64,000 bases of DNA from Litchfieldella anticariensis FP35 = DSM 16096. Lineage in GTDB: Bacteria; Pseudomonadota; Gammaproteobacteria; Pseudomonadales; Halomonadaceae. Below the pieces are notes generated by a model that was given only the letters and a program-made list of their open reading frames with translations, made no database searches and had not been told where the DNA came from. Each line of letters begins with the position of its first letter. The stretch's first letter is position 1. The translations under genes and the position numbers were made by a program. Positions 45,882 to 56,278 of this stretch are shown piece after piece. The stretch lies in contig NZ_KE332388.1 of the NCBI RefSeq assembly GCF_000409775.1, positions 309,462 to 373,461 of the forward strand. The letters are read 5' to 3'.

Positions 45882-46886
45882 ATGAAGACCAGAACAATTG
45901 ATAGCAGCGGTATACAGATAAGCGAACTGGGATTCGGGGCTGCCGGCATCGGCAACCTCTATCGCCCGATCGACAACGCCCACGCGCTGGAAGCAGTCCA
46001 TGAAGCCTGGCGCCAGGGGGTCAGGTATTTCGATACCGCACCACATTATGGCGCTGGTCTGTCCGAGCGGCGTCTGGGGCTGGCGCTGCAGGAACTGCCC
46101 AGGGAGGAGCAACTGCTCTCCACCAAGGTGGGGCGTATGCTGGAGCCCCTGGCGTCCAACGCGCCCGTGGATGGAGAGGGGTTCGCACAGGCCGCGCCGT
46201 TCATCCGGCGCTACGACTACAGTTACGACGGCGTGATGCGCTCGTTCGAAGACTCGCTGCAGCGCCTGGGCGTGGGTAGGATCGACATCCTGCTGATGCA
46301 CGATATCGGCCGCCTGACCCACGGCGATGCGCACGACGAGATCTTCCGCACGGCGATGGAAAGCGGCTTCAAGGCAATGACCGAGTTGCGTGATCAGGGC
46401 CTGGTCAAGGCGATCGGGCTGGGCGTAAACGAGTGGCAGGTGTGTGACGAAGCGATGAACCATACCGACTTCGACTGCTTCATGGTCGCCAACTGCTTCA
46501 CGCTGCTGGAAAACGGCATTACCGAACGCTTTACCGATCGTTGCCGCCGGGAACGGGTGTCACTGATCGTCGCCGCGCCGTTCAACTCCGGGGTGCTGGC
46601 GAAGGGCTCGAGCGGTTCCGGACACTATTTCTACGGTGATACACCGGCCGACGTCATCGAGCGGGTGAAGGGACTGGAGGCGGTGTGCCGGGAGTATGCC
46701 GTACCGCTGCCGGCCGCCGCCGTGCAGTTTCCCCTGCGGCATGACTGCGTCAAATCGGTGGTGATCGGTATGACCGACGATGCCCGCATTCGCCAGAATA
46801 TCGATTGGTATGCTCACCCCATCCCGACGGAGTTTTGGCACACACTGACGGATAAGGGGTTCATCCGGCCGGGACGCGAAGCCTAG
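45882..46886 (+). CDS. Aldo/keto reductase-family sugar dehydrogenase (probable L-fucose dehydrogenase)
   Basis: A 334-residue AKR of the pyridoxal/L-fucose dehydrogenase type. FDTAPHYGAGLSERRLG supplies the catalytic Asp and Tyr, LLSTKVGRML the Lys, and DILLMHDIGR the position of the usual His. It oxidises L-fucose or D-arabinose to the lactone with NAD. The ATG at 45882 follows AGAGAG; the open frame starts earlier, at 45804. It closes the fucose cluster, giving a full path from sugar to pyruvate plus lactate. Confidence 0.83.
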   Translation: MKTRTIDSSGIQISELGFGAAGIGNLYRPIDNAHALEAVHEAWRQGVRYFDTAPHYGAGLSERRLGLALQELPREEQLLSTKVGRMLEPLASNAPVDGEGFAQAAPFIRRYDYSYDGVMRSFEDSLQRLGVGRIDILLMHDIGRLTHGDAHDEIFRTAMESGFKAMTELRDQGLVKAIGLGVNEWQVCDEAMNHTDFDCFMVANCFTLLENGITERFTDRCRRERVSLIVAAPFNSGVLAKGSSGSGHYFYGDTPADVIERVKGLEAVCREYAVPLPAAAVQFPLRHDCVKSVVIGMTDDARIRQNIDWYAHPIPTEFWHTLTDKGFIRPGREA

Positions 46887-46957
46887 TGGAGAGGGTGCTT
46901 ACCTGCCAAGCCATGTTAGGCTGATCAACATAGCCACTACGTCAAGGAGACGCCAGG

Positions 46958-48115
46958 ATGAAGACACCTGCCCAACTGCTCGAAACTCTGGTGGGCTTCG
47001 CCACCGTCTCCCGGGATTCCAACCTGGAACTGATTCGGTTCATAGAGGGGTATCTCGACGAATATGGCGTGCCCCACCAGCGCATCGAGAACGACGACGG
47101 CACCAAGGCCAACCTGTTGGCGCGCATCGGTCCCAAGGTCGAAGGTGGCGTGGTGCTGTCGGGACATACCGACGTGGTGCCGGTGGACGGTCAGCCTTGG
47201 TCGACGGATCCGTTCACGCTGGTCGACAAGGGCGACGGCCGGCTCTATGGTCGCGGCACTTGCGATATGAAAGGCTTCATCGCCTGTGCCCTGACCCAGG
47301 TTCCGCACTGGGTACAGCAGGATCTGAAGCGCCCTATCTATCTGGCCTTCTCCTACGACGAAGAAGTTGGCTGCCTTGGCGCGCCGCGTCTGATCGAACG
47401 CCTGATGGCCGACCAGCCCCGCCCCGCCGCGGTGATCGTCGGCGAGCCGACCCTGATGGCACCGGTAGTGGCACAGAAAGGCGTCACCAACCTGCGTACC
47501 ACCGTCACCGGCCGCGCCGCCCATTCCAGTCAGATCAATCAAGGTGTCTCGGCCATTCACGTGGCGGCCAGGCTGGTGACCAGGATCGAGGACATCATGG
47601 CCGAACTGCGCGAGGAAGGCCGTGTCGACGAGGCCTTCAACGTTGCCCATTCCAGCCTGCACGTAGGCAAGATCCAGGGCGGCACAGCGATCAACATCAT
47701 GGCCCGGGAGTGCTACTTCGATTGGGAAGTCCGCCACCTTCCGCAGGACAGTTTCGACGAGCTCTTCGCACGTTTCAGCGCTTATGCGGAAACGCTGGAA
47801 GCCGAGTTCAAGACTCGTGCCCCGGAGGCCGGCATTCACACCGAACACCTGACCGTCACGGTGCCGGCGCTGGCTGATCGCGACAACGCGACTGCCTTGA
47901 CACTATGTCATGAACTGATGGGTCAGCATCGCAGCGAAGCCGTGGCCTACGCCACCGAGGCCGGCCAGTTCCAGAGTGCCGGGCTATCCACGGTAATCTG
48001 CGGCCCTGGCAGTATTGCCCAAGCCCATCAGCCGGACGAATACATCGAGATCGAACAGCTCGAAGCCAGTGCCAGATTCATGGAGCAGTTGGGGGAACGG
48101 CAGCGCCATGGCTGA
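46958..48115 (+). CDS. argE: Acetylornithine deacetylase/M20 peptidase family
   Basis: A 385-residue M20 dinuclear zinc hydrolase. Metal ligands are in LSGHTDVVPVDGQPW, GRGTCDMKGFIACAL and FSYDEEVGCLG. The catalytic Glu is in the last of these, and GPGSIAQAHQPDEYIEI supplies the C-terminal His. It most resembles ArgE, which deacetylates N-acetylornithine in arginine synthesis. Alternatively it deacylates another amino acid derivative. It starts at ATG 46958 after AAGGAGA and lies just upstream of the second GntR gene. Confidence 0.85.
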   Translation: MKTPAQLLETLVGFATVSRDSNLELIRFIEGYLDEYGVPHQRIENDDGTKANLLARIGPKVEGGVVLSGHTDVVPVDGQPWSTDPFTLVDKGDGRLYGRGTCDMKGFIACALTQVPHWVQQDLKRPIYLAFSYDEEVGCLGAPRLIERLMADQPRPAAVIVGEPTLMAPVVAQKGVTNLRTTVTGRAAHSSQINQGVSAIHVAARLVTRIEDIMAELREEGRVDEAFNVAHSSLHVGKIQGGTAINIMARECYFDWEVRHLPQDSFDELFARFSAYAETLEAEFKTRAPEAGIHTEHLTVTVPALADRDNATALTLCHELMGQHRSEAVAYATEAGQFQSAGLSTVICGPGSIAQAHQPDEYIEIEQLEASARFMEQLGERQRHG

Positions 48116-48179
48116 ACGTAGTCGTGAGTTGCCAAGCTCAAGAGTGAAACGCGAAAGGGACGATCGTCGCATTGCCCAA

Positions 48180-48190
48180 ATGTTCAACAT
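48180..48190. promoter_or_regulatory. GntR-type operator, site 1 (autoregulatory)
   Basis: ATGTTCAACAT, a perfect odd-centre palindrome (flanked AATGTTCAACATA), 42 bases before the GntR start at 48232. Confidence 0.7.
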
Positions 48191-48231
48191 ATGGCAGCTT
48201 ATGTACAAATTCTTATGGACATAGCGCAATC

Positions 48232-48990
48232 GTGAAGGACAAGCCGCCTAAGTCTTTACATCGTCCCAGTGTCGCCGAATTCCTGGCCGAAGCCATCTTC
48301 TCCGGCCGCTATCAACCCGGCGATTTCGTGCCCAAGGAAATCGATCTCTGCGAACAGTTCGCCATCAACCGCTCCGCGGTACGTAGCGATCTGCGGCAAC
48401 TGGTGGATGTGGGTATCATCGAACGTATCTCGGGCCATGGCTCCAAGGTTCGGGAGTACGAGGAATGGAACATCCTCGATGCGTCGGTAACCGAATGGAT
48501 GACGCGCTACGCCTCCCCCAACCCCAAGATCCAGCGCGAGATCCTGGCCTTTCGTCTGGATGTCGAACCCTATGTCGCCATGACCGCTGCCAGGCGTGCC
48601 AAAGCACGCGACCTGGTGGCCATCGAGGAAGCCTTCGAAGGCATGGGGCAGAATCTGCACAATGCGCGCAACCCGGAAGAACGCCGCCTGCACAGCGACT
48701 ATGATGTCGCCTTTCACGTCGCCATTTTCAAGGCCACTCACAATATCGTCTGGTCCCAGCTCTCGCACATCCTGCGCCCCTCCATCTATCTGCTGGTATC
48801 GGAGTCCAATATCAGTGCTACTGACCCCGAGGAAAGCCTCGAGCGTCACCGCCTAGTGATGGAAAACATTCGCGCCCGCCGTCCCCGTGAAGCGTTCCTC
48901 GCGGCACAGGCAGTACTCGAGGGAACGGCACAGGCGCTAGGCATCGAACCCGGAGAAAGCACGCTGGGGCGGGATCTGGGCCTGGTTTGA
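48232..48990 (+). CDS. GntR/FCD-family regulator of the arabinose/xylose cluster
   Basis: A 252-residue FadR-type regulator. The winged helix is at about 8-75 (SVAEFLAEAIFSGRYQPGDFV, then LCEQFAINRSAVRSDLRQLVDVGII), and the FCD ligand domain contains LHSDYDVAFHVAIFKATHN with metal-binding Asp and His. GTG at 48232 is taken as start; the open frame continues upstream over the operator, which argues against it. Matching palindromes upstream of its own gene, xylD, araF and the arabinose dehydrogenase/TRAP pair suggest it controls the whole cluster; the effector is probably a pentonate-derived acid. Confidence 0.85.
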   Translation: MKDKPPKSLHRPSVAEFLAEAIFSGRYQPGDFVPKEIDLCEQFAINRSAVRSDLRQLVDVGIIERISGHGSKVREYEEWNILDASVTEWMTRYASPNPKIQREILAFRLDVEPYVAMTAARRAKARDLVAIEEAFEGMGQNLHNARNPEERRLHSDYDVAFHVAIFKATHNIVWSQLSHILRPSIYLLVSESNISATDPEESLERHRLVMENIRARRPREAFLAAQAVLEGTAQALGIEPGESTLGRDLGLV

Positions 48991-49037
48991 CTGCCCATTC
49001 AGGTGGGCGGTCGTTCAGCGACATTCGCTGCCTAATC

Positions 49038-50849
49038 TCAATGGTTGTCACGCGGCGGGCTACGCCGCGCTACGTCACGGTACTTGGTCGCCGGCTCCAG
49101 CGTCATTCCGCGATCGAGCGGCTCGACCAGGGTGCGCTGAATCTCCTGCCATGGGGTTTGATGGGCAGGATAGCGATAGCCGCCTTGAGCCTCGAGGCGC
49201 CGGCGCCGTTTCGCGAGTTCGGCATCGTCGATCAATACCCGCACCTCGCCACGCCTCAAATCGACTCTCAAGCGGTCACCAGTCTCCAGCAACGCCAGGC
49301 CACCGCCGGTGGCCGCCTCCGGCGAGGCGTTAAGGATCGACGGCGAACCAGACGTGCCCGACTGGCGCCCGTCGCCCAGGCATGGCAGCGATTCTATACC
49401 GCGCTTCAGTAGGGCTTCGGGAGGCTGCATGTTGACCACCTCGGCCCCACCCGGGTGGCCGACTGGCCCGGCACCGCGCATTACCAGGATGCTGGTCTCA
49501 TCGATGTTCAACGCCGGATCGTCGATACGCGCGTGATAGTCCTCCGAACCATCGAACACCGCCACCCTGCCCTCGAAGGCGTCGGGGTCGCTGGGATCGT
49601 TGAGGAAGCGCCGGCGGAAGTCAGCGGAAATGACGCTGGTCTTCATCAGTGCCGAGTCGAACAGGTTGCCCTTGAGATTGAGGAACCCAGCGTGCTCGAC
49701 CAGCGGATTGGCGTAGCGGCGGATCACTTCGGGATCCTGCGTCTCGCGACCCTGCACGTTGGCCCCGAGCGTCTGACCATTGATGGTCATCACCTCGGCA
49801 TGGAGCTTACCGGCATCGAGCAGTTCATGGAGCACCGCTGGCACCCCGCCGGCGCGGTGGAACTCCTCGGACAGATAGGCCCCGGCTGGCATCACGTTAG
49901 CCAACAGCGGGATCTTGTGTCCTAGCTGCTGCCAGTCGTCGTTGGTCAGTTCGACGCCAGCGTGGCGAGCAATAGCGTTGATGTGGATCGGCGCATTGGA
50001 GGAGCCCCCCAGCGCCGAGCAGACCACGATGGCGTTCTCGAACGCGGCACGTGTCAGGATATCGGAGGGACGCAGATCCTCCCATACCATCTCGACGCTG
50101 CGCTTGCCGGTGTCATAGGCCACGGCGGCACGCTCCTTGTAGGGCGCCGGAATCATCGCCGAACCCGGCAGGCTCATACCCAATGCCTCGGCCATCGAGT
50201 TCATGGTCGAGGCGGTGCCCATGGTGTTGCAGTGGCCGATAGAAGGTGCCGAATCGGTGGCCCGTGACAGGAACTCGTCGTAGTCGATATCGCCGGCAGC
50301 CAGGCGCTTGCGAAGCTCCCAGATGATGGTGCCAGAGCCAACCCGCTCATTGTCGCGCCAGCTGTTGAGCATTGGCCCACCGGAGAGCACGATGGCCGGG
50401 ATATTGACTGTTGCCGCGGCCATCAAGCACGCCGGAGTGGTCTTGTCGCATCCGGTGGTCAGCACTACCCCATCCAGCGGATAGCCGTGCAGTACCTCGA
50501 CCAGCCCCAGGTAGGCCAGGTTACGGTCGAGCGCCGCCGTCGGCCGACGCACGTTCTCGTGGATGGGGTGCAAGGGAAACTCGAACGGCACCCCACCAGC
50601 AGCGCGGATGCCGTCCTTGACCCGCTTGACCAGTTCGATGTGGTGTCGGTTGCACGGCGTGAGATCGGATCCCGACTGGCAGATGCCAATGATCGGCTTG
50701 CCGCTGGTCAACTCCTCCAGCGTGATGCCGTAGTTCAGGTAGCGTTCGATACACAGCGCGGTGGTACCCGGATGGTCGGGGTTGTCGAACCACCAGCGCG
50801 AACGAAGCTGATCGGGTACGATCCTGTGCTTGTGGTCACTCATATCCAT
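49038..50849 (-). CDS. xylD: D-xylonate dehydratase-like IlvD/Edd enzyme
   Basis: A 603-residue IlvD/Edd dehydratase with an Fe-S cluster. The N-terminal [35 protein letters not shown] and [18 protein letters not shown] (cluster cysteines), and the closing [15 protein letters not shown] match the pattern I know from Caulobacter XylD. It would convert D-xylonate to 2-keto-3-deoxy-D-xylonate. It is transcribed alone behind a GntR-type operator (50960-50974); specificity between xylonate and other pentonates needs biochemistry. Confidence 0.85.
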   Translation of the reverse strand: MDMSDHKHRIVPDQLRSRWWFDNPDHPGTTALCIERYLNYGITLEELTSGKPIIGICQSGSDLTPCNRHHIELVKRVKDGIRAAGGVPFEFPLHPIHENVRRPTAALDRNLAYLGLVEVLHGYPLDGVVLTTGCDKTTPACLMAAATVNIPAIVLSGGPMLNSWRDNERVGSGTIIWELRKRLAAGDIDYDEFLSRATDSAPSIGHCNTMGTASTMNSMAEALGMSLPGSAMIPAPYKERAAVAYDTGKRSVEMVWEDLRPSDILTRAAFENAIVVCSALGGSSNAPIHINAIARHAGVELTNDDWQQLGHKIPLLANVMPAGAYLSEEFHRAGGVPAVLHELLDAGKLHAEVMTINGQTLGANVQGRETQDPEVIRRYANPLVEHAGFLNLKGNLFDSALMKTSVISADFRRRFLNDPSDPDAFEGRVAVFDGSEDYHARIDDPALNIDETSILVMRGAGPVGHPGGAEVVNMQPPEALLKRGIESLPCLGDGRQSGTSGSPSILNASPEAATGGGLALLETGDRLRVDLRRGEVRVLIDDAELAKRRRRLEAQGGYRYPAHQTPWQEIQRTLVEPLDRGMTLEPATKYRDVARRSPPRDNH

Positions 50850-50959
50850 GCCTTACTCATAGGGATGAGAAGTTCTCAGTCGCCTGCTTACGCCGGACGA
50901 ATCCATCGAGCCCCTATAGTAGCCAATACATAGACATGAGTATGTATAACAATAGTTTT

Positions 50960-50974
50960 ATATGTTCAACATAT
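50960..50974. promoter_or_regulatory. GntR-type operator, site 2 (upstream of xylD)
   Basis: ATATGTTCAACATAT, a perfect 15-bp palindrome, about 110 bases upstream of the xylD-like gene (start 50849) and just past the lactonase stop. Confidence 0.8.
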
Positions 50975-50982
50975 TATCGTTA

Positions 50983-51873
50983 TCACAAAGCAGCAATGGC
51001 ACAAGCAGGAAGCGGGACTCCCTTCACGCCCGGCACCACTCGAAACAGTCCTCCGGCAACACCTTCCTGATCGCGCTCGAGGGCAGCCGTGGTAATGAAC
51101 AACTGATCCAGTTGTGTGCCACCGAACGCGCAGGACGTGACCCGCGAGGCCGGCAGGGTCAATGTCTCGTCCAAGCCACCATCGGGCCGGAAACGACTCA
51201 ACCGTCCCCCGTCCCAATGCGCCACCCATAGCCCACCCTCGGCATCGCAGGTCATGCCATCGGGGAAGCCCTGTGTCTCACTGAAGCGAATATGTTCCCG
51301 CTTGCTGGAAAGCTCCCCCGAAACGGACAGATCAAAGGCATAGATGATTCGACGTGGCGTGTCGCTGTGATAGAGGGTACGCCCATCTGGGCTGATGGCC
51401 GGGCCGTTGGCGACACGATAACCGTCATCGACTCGTGCCGGCCCCTCCCGATCCAAACGGTAGAGCGCCCCGCTGGAACGTACGGCATCATCGTCCATGG
51501 AACCAAACCACAGCCGGCCATGAGGATCGACCTTGGCATCGTTGAAACGGTTGCCTGCCGGCTCGCCGCCGGGCGTGGCCCATTCGGCAACGATAGTCGG
51601 CCCGCTCTCGTTAAGTCGCAAATGCACTAGTCGCGAACGCAGTCCAGCGATGAAGCCATCGCCGTCGTCGCGCGGCACCAGCCAGCAACAGGCTTCCTCG
51701 AGTTCCCAGCCTTGGGTGTTGCCACTAGCCAGGTCGTAGGCATGCAGTCGCTTTCCGAGGATATCGACGAACAGCAATTGACCGGCGGCGCCACGCTCGG
51801 GACACCATAAGGGACCTTCACCGAGCGTTGCCCGCCCACGCCACACACATTCGATCATCGAGGCATCGACCAT
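50983..51873 (-). CDS. SMP-30/gluconolactonase-family pentonolactonase
   Basis: A 296-residue six-bladed beta-propeller lactonase. The metal site is indicated by LGEGPLWCPE (Glu), GNRFNDAKVDPHGRLWFG (Asn/Asp) and the SPDGRTLYHSDT segment. It would hydrolyse L-arabinono- or D-xylono-lactone to the acid, after the dehydrogenase and before the dehydratases. It lies 24 bases after the L-arabonate dehydratase start region on the same strand, as the last gene of the galM-araFGH line. Confidence 0.87.
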   Translation of the reverse strand: MVDASMIECVWRGRATLGEGPLWCPERGAAGQLLFVDILGKRLHAYDLASGNTQGWELEEACCWLVPRDDGDGFIAGLRSRLVHLRLNESGPTIVAEWATPGGEPAGNRFNDAKVDPHGRLWFGSMDDDAVRSSGALYRLDREGPARVDDGYRVANGPAISPDGRTLYHSDTPRRIIYAFDLSVSGELSSKREHIRFSETQGFPDGMTCDAEGGLWVAHWDGGRLSRFRPDGGLDETLTLPASRVTSCAFGGTQLDQLFITTAALERDQEGVAGGLFRVVPGVKGVPLPACAIAAL

Positions 51874-51897
51874 CGGTTTTCTCCCCCTGTTACGGGA

Positions 51898-53643
51898 TCA
51901 GTGCGAGTGACGTGGCACTTCCGCACCCCGTTTGCCGACCAGAAAGTCGAAGTCGCAGCCCTCATCGGCCTGCAGCACGTGTTCGATATAGAGCTGACGA
52001 TAACCGCCATCACTGGCAATGCGCCGCGACTTCTCGGTGGGGTCGTTCTCTGCCAGGCGCACCTCTAGCTCGGCATCGCTGATATCCAGATGCAGCCGCC
52101 CGGCATCGCAATCAAGTTCGATCCAGTCGCCGTCACGCACCGCAGCCAGCGGCCCACCGGCAGCGGCCTCCGGGGCCACATGTAGCACCACGGTGCCGTA
52201 GGCAGTACCGCTCATACGCGCATCGGAAATACGCACCATGTCGGTCACGCCCTGCTCCAACAATTTGGCGGGCAGCCCCATGTTGCCTACCTCGGCCATG
52301 CCGTGATAGCCACGCGGTCCGCAGTTACGCATTACCAGGATGCTGTCGGCGTCGACATCCAAATCAGGGTCGTTGATGCGTGCCTTGTAATGATCGAAGT
52401 CATCGAAAACCACTGCCTTGCCACGATGCTTCATCAACTCGGGGCTGGCCGCGGAGGGCTTGAGCACCGCACCGCGAGGCGCCAGGTTGCCGTGCAGGAT
52501 GCAGATGCCACCATCCTCGCGCAGCGGATTGTCCAGCGGGCGGATCACCTCGTCGTTGTAGAGCGGCGCGTCCTTGACGTTCTCCCACAGGGTCTGGCCG
52601 TTGACGGTCAATGCATCCTTGTGCGGCAAACGCTCGGCCTCTCCCAGACGACGCAGTACGGCAGGCAGGCCACCCGCGTAGTAGAACTCTTCCATCAGGA
52701 AACGCCCGGAAGGCTGCAAATCGACGATGGTCGGCGTGCCACGGCCAATACGCGTCCAGTCGTCGAGTTCGAGATCGACGCCGATCCGCCCGGCGATGGC
52801 CTTGAGGTGCACCACCGCGTTGGTGGAGCCACCAATGGCGGCATTGGTACGAATGGCGTTCTCGAAAGCCTCGCGCGTCAGCACCTTGGACAGTATCAGA
52901 TCCTCGTCGACCATATCGACGATACGCATGCCGGAGAGGTGCGCCAGCACGTAGCGACGTGAATCCACGGCGGGAATCGCGGCATTATGTGGCAGCGAAG
53001 TGCCCAGCGATTCGGCCATGCAAGCCATGGTCGAGGCAGTACCCATGGTGTTGCAGGTTCCCGCCGAGCGTGACATTCCCGCCTCAGCAGCCATGAAGTC
53101 ATGCATCGAGATCTTGCCGGCCTTGACCTGCTCGGAGAGCTGCCAGACCACGGTTCCTGAACCAATGTCCTTGCCTTGGTGCTTGCCGTTGAGCATCGGC
53201 CCACCGGTGACCACGATGGTCGGCAGGTCGCAACTGGCCGCGCCCATCAACAGCGCCGGCGTGGTCTTGTCGCAGCCCACCAGCAACACCACCGCGTCCA
53301 TGGGGTTACCGCGTATCGCCTCTTCGACGTCCATACTCGCCAGGTTGCGGGTGAACATCGCGGTAGGACGCAGGTTGGACTCACCGTTGGAGAACACCGG
53401 AAACTCCACCGGATAACCACCAGCCTCCAGCACCCCTTTCTTTACGTGTTCGGCAAGCTTGCGGAAGTGGGCGTTGCAAGGCGTCAGTTCCGACCAGGTA
53501 TTGCAGATGCCGATGATCGGCTTGCCCTGGAATTCGTGATCGGGAATGCCCTGGTTCTTCATCCAACTGCGGTACATGAAGCCGTTCTTGTCGGCACTGC
53601 CAAACCACTGGGCGGAACGCAAAGGACGCTTGCGATCGGTCAT
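51898..53643 (-). CDS. L-arabonate dehydratase (IlvD/Edd family)
   Basis: A 581-residue Fe-S dehydratase. [20 protein letters not shown] and [19 protein letters not shown] carry cluster cysteines; LVMRNCGPRGYHGMAEVGNMG and MVRISDARMSGTAYGTVVLH are family motifs. The overall pattern fits the L-arabinonate dehydratases, with a different N-terminus from the xylonate enzyme. It forms 2-keto-3-deoxy-L-arabonate. ATG 53643 is used (the frame opens six codons earlier). It follows araH by 28 bases in the same operon. Confidence 0.87.
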   Translation of the reverse strand: MTDRKRPLRSAQWFGSADKNGFMYRSWMKNQGIPDHEFQGKPIIGICNTWSELTPCNAHFRKLAEHVKKGVLEAGGYPVEFPVFSNGESNLRPTAMFTRNLASMDVEEAIRGNPMDAVVLLVGCDKTTPALLMGAASCDLPTIVVTGGPMLNGKHQGKDIGSGTVVWQLSEQVKAGKISMHDFMAAEAGMSRSAGTCNTMGTASTMACMAESLGTSLPHNAAIPAVDSRRYVLAHLSGMRIVDMVDEDLILSKVLTREAFENAIRTNAAIGGSTNAVVHLKAIAGRIGVDLELDDWTRIGRGTPTIVDLQPSGRFLMEEFYYAGGLPAVLRRLGEAERLPHKDALTVNGQTLWENVKDAPLYNDEVIRPLDNPLREDGGICILHGNLAPRGAVLKPSAASPELMKHRGKAVVFDDFDHYKARINDPDLDVDADSILVMRNCGPRGYHGMAEVGNMGLPAKLLEQGVTDMVRISDARMSGTAYGTVVLHVAPEAAAGGPLAAVRDGDWIELDCDAGRLHLDISDAELEVRLAENDPTEKSRRIASDGGYRQLYIEHVLQADEGCDFDFLVGKRGAEVPRHSH

Positions 53644-53671
53644 ACACGAGATCTCCTGCAAAGAAAGCGAA

Positions 53672-54688
53672 TCAGGCGCGCTGGCGTCGGGTCTGCTTCC
53701 AGCGGTCGAACATCACCGCCAGCAGCAGGATGGCGCCACGCACCAGGTACTGATAGAAGGTCGGCACATTGAGCAGCCCCATGGCGTTCTGCACACAGCC
53801 CATGATCAGCACCCCGACCAGCACACCGGTGATCGAGGCGACGCCGCCAGACAGCGCCACGCCCCCCAGCACACAGGCCGAGATGACGGCCAGTTCGAGG
53901 CCCATCGAGGTATTGGGGTCGCCAAGCCCCATGCGCGAGGTCAGCAGCACCCCGGCGATACCGGCGACGACCCCTTGCAGGCCAAAGACGATGATCTTCA
54001 GGCGTCGCACATTGACGCCGGCCAGGGCCGCCGCTTCGGGGTTGCCGCCGGTGGCCAGCACGTTGCGACCGAAAGCGGTCATGTTGAGCAGAACGCCGAA
54101 GATCACGAAGCAGGCAATCATGGTCCACACCGGCAGCGTCAGCCCGAGGAAGGAAGCGCTGCCCAAGTCAAAGAAGGCCGGTACGGTGATCATCACCGCA
54201 TCGCCGCCGGACGTGATGTAGGCCAGGCCACGCACGAACTCCATGGCGGCCAGGGTGGCAATCAGCGAATTGATGCCGAAGCGGGCCACCACGAAGCCGT
54301 TGAAGGCCCCCACGGCCCCGCCGGCTACCACGCCTCCCAGCACACCGATGACGACACTGCCGGACATCGAGGTCACGACCGCCGCCACTACGCCCGCAAA
54401 GGCCACGATGGAAGCTACCGACAGGTCCACCTCGCCCAGCGCCAGAACCATCATCATGGTGGTGGCGATAGTGCCGATCAGGGTCACCGAGAGCAGCAGC
54501 CCGACCATGTTACGACCGGTCAGGAAGTCGGGAATGAATACGGACAGTGCCACGAACAGCACCACGAAGATGGCGATCAGCCCGGAGGTATCGAGCAAAG
54601 TGCGTAACGGCTTGACCAGTCCCTGGCGCCCTTGGGGGTGGGCCGGCACACTGGCATCACCGCCCTGCACAAGCTTGTTGGTCGTCAT
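53672..54688 (-). CDS. araH: L-arabinose ABC transporter permease
   Basis: A 338-residue RbsC/AraH-type permease. The AraH-like segments are MMVLALGEVDLSVASIVAFAG, ARFGINSLIATLAAMEFVRGLAY and AFGRNVLATGGNPEAAALAGVNV, with the ending NLVT-type helix before FDRWKQTRRQRA. It forms the inner-membrane pore with AraG. ATG at 54688; 37 bases after the araG stop. Confidence 0.9.
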   Translation of the reverse strand: MTTNKLVQGGDASVPAHPQGRQGLVKPLRTLLDTSGLIAIFVVLFVALSVFIPDFLTGRNMVGLLLSVTLIGTIATTMMMVLALGEVDLSVASIVAFAGVVAAVVTSMSGSVVIGVLGGVVAGGAVGAFNGFVVARFGINSLIATLAAMEFVRGLAYITSGGDAVMITVPAFFDLGSASFLGLTLPVWTMIACFVIFGVLLNMTAFGRNVLATGGNPEAAALAGVNVRRLKIIVFGLQGVVAGIAGVLLTSRMGLGDPNTSMGLELAVISACVLGGVALSGGVASITGVLVGVLIMGCVQNAMGLLNVPTFYQYLVRGAILLLAVMFDRWKQTRRQRA

Positions 54689-54725
54689 GAAGTCTTCTCC
54701 CAAGAGAATTGTTATCGTTGGTGCG

Positions 54726-56219
54726 TCAGGCGGGCAGCGCCAGCCCTAACAGGCGCTCGGGGGTCGCCTCGTCGCGGGGCACGATGTCGACCAGTTCTCC
54801 GTCGCGCATCACGCCGATGCGATCGCAGATCGAACTGACCTCAGCCAGGTCGCTGGAGATCACCACCACGCTCTTACCCTGCTCGGCCAGATCGTAGAGC
54901 AGGGTATAGATGTCGCGACGCGCGCCGACATCGATGCCTCGCGTGGGTTCGTCCATGACGAACAGCTCGATCTCCTCTGACAGCCAGCGAGCCAGAATCA
55001 CCTTCTGCTGATTGCCACCGGACAGGGTGTTGATACGGGTCTTCGGCCCCGGCGTCTTGATACTCAAGCGGCGGATATAGTCGTCTGTGTTGGCAAGTTC
55101 ACGACGCGGGTTGCGGAACATCCCCCAGCGCTTGAAGAAGCGTCGGCAACTGACGTTGAGGTTGTCGGTCACGCTGGCGACGGGAAAGATCCCCTGCGAC
55201 TTGCGATCCTCCGGGCACATGGCGATACCGGCACGAATGGCTTCCGATGGGCTCTTGAAACGCCGCGGCTCACCGCCGAAGCGCACCTCTCCCGAGCGGG
55301 GTATTTCCACGCCGCATACCAAGCGCATGAGTTCACTGCGGCCGGCACCAACCAAGCCAAATAGCCCAAGAATCTCCCCTCTCCTGATACCGAAGCTGAC
55401 CGGCACGTTTACGCCTCGCCCTTCGATAGCGTCGATCTCGACCATCACCTCGCCTTGCTCGCGCGGGCGATAGCCGTAGACGTCTTCGATATCCCGACCC
55501 ACCATCTCGCTGACCAGGGTGTCGTGATCGAGGGCATCGAGATTGTCATGCGTGCGAATGTGTCGACCGTCACGAAACACCGTGACCGCATCACACATCT
55601 CGAAGACTTCCTCCATGCGATGGGTGACATAGAGCACCACCCGCCCTTCATCGCGTAGGCGCTTGACGATGCGCTTGAGTTGACGGGTTTCCTGCACCGA
55701 CAAGCTGCTGGTCGGTTCGTCGAAGGCGATCACGCGGGCGTCGCGCAACAAAGCGCGCCCAATCTCGATCATCTGCTGTTGACCGATGGACAGGTCACGG
55801 ACCTTGGTGGAGGGGTGGATATCCTCCTCGCCAAGATCCTTGAGAATCTGCAGGGCCTGCTCGCGCAACCGACGGCGATCGATGAAACCTCGTTTCTCCG
55901 GGAGTTGCCCGAGCAGCAGGTTCTCGGCCACCGACATGTTTGGCGACAGGGTCAATTCCTGATAGATGATGGCGATGCCCTGGCCCAAGGCTTCCCTGGC
56001 ATTGGAGAACACATGGCGCTCGCCATCGATCCACAGGGCGCCTTCGGTGACTCGGTTGACGCCACTGAGTACCTTGAGCAGCGTGGACTTGCCGGCACCG
56101 TTCTCGCCCATCAGCGCATGCACTTGACCGGCGTGGGCACCGAAACTGACACCGTCGAGGGCGCGCACGCCGGGAAATTCGACACTGATGCCATCGAAAC
56201 GGAGATAGGGTTCAGACAT
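54726..56219 (-). CDS. araG: L-arabinose ABC transporter ATPase
   Basis: A 497-residue duplicated ABC protein. Domain 1 has [31 protein letters not shown] and [11 protein letters not shown]; domain 2 has the degenerate [31 protein letters not shown] and [13 protein letters not shown]. The N-terminus [18 protein letters not shown] and the segment [11 protein letters not shown] resemble E. coli AraG closely. ATG at 56219 is used; the longer frame adds 21 residues without support. It follows araF. Confidence 0.9.
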   Translation of the reverse strand: MSEPYLRFDGISVEFPGVRALDGVSFGAHAGQVHALMGENGAGKSTLLKVLSGVNRVTEGALWIDGERHVFSNAREALGQGIAIIYQELTLSPNMSVAENLLLGQLPEKRGFIDRRRLREQALQILKDLGEEDIHPSTKVRDLSIGQQQMIEIGRALLRDARVIAFDEPTSSLSVQETRQLKRIVKRLRDEGRVVLYVTHRMEEVFEMCDAVTVFRDGRHIRTHDNLDALDHDTLVSEMVGRDIEDVYGYRPREQGEVMVEIDAIEGRGVNVPVSFGIRRGEILGLFGLVGAGRSELMRLVCGVEIPRSGEVRFGGEPRRFKSPSEAIRAGIAMCPEDRKSQGIFPVASVTDNLNVSCRRFFKRWGMFRNPRRELANTDDYIRRLSIKTPGPKTRINTLSGGNQQKVILARWLSEEIELFVMDEPTRGIDVGARRDIYTLLYDLAEQGKSVVVISSDLAEVSSICDRIGVMRDGELVDIVPRDEATPERLLGLALPA

Positions 56220-56225
56220 GATCAT

Positions 56226-56251
56226 GGGCTCCAGGAAAATGCTTGGAGCCC
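56226..56251 (-). other. Intercistronic hairpin between araF and araG
   Basis: GGGCTCCA (56226-56233) pairs with TGGAGCCC (56244-56251) around a 10-base loop. Such hairpins after binding-protein genes often stabilise the 5' mRNA and raise binding-protein over ATPase levels. Confidence 0.5.
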
Positions 56252-56278
56252 GGACCCTCGTGGCCCGGGCGCACTGGC

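Noticed and set aside
48991..49037. Short stem-loops between the convergent GntR and xylD-like genes
   Set aside because: Stems of five or six pairs without a T-run; too weak to call a terminator.
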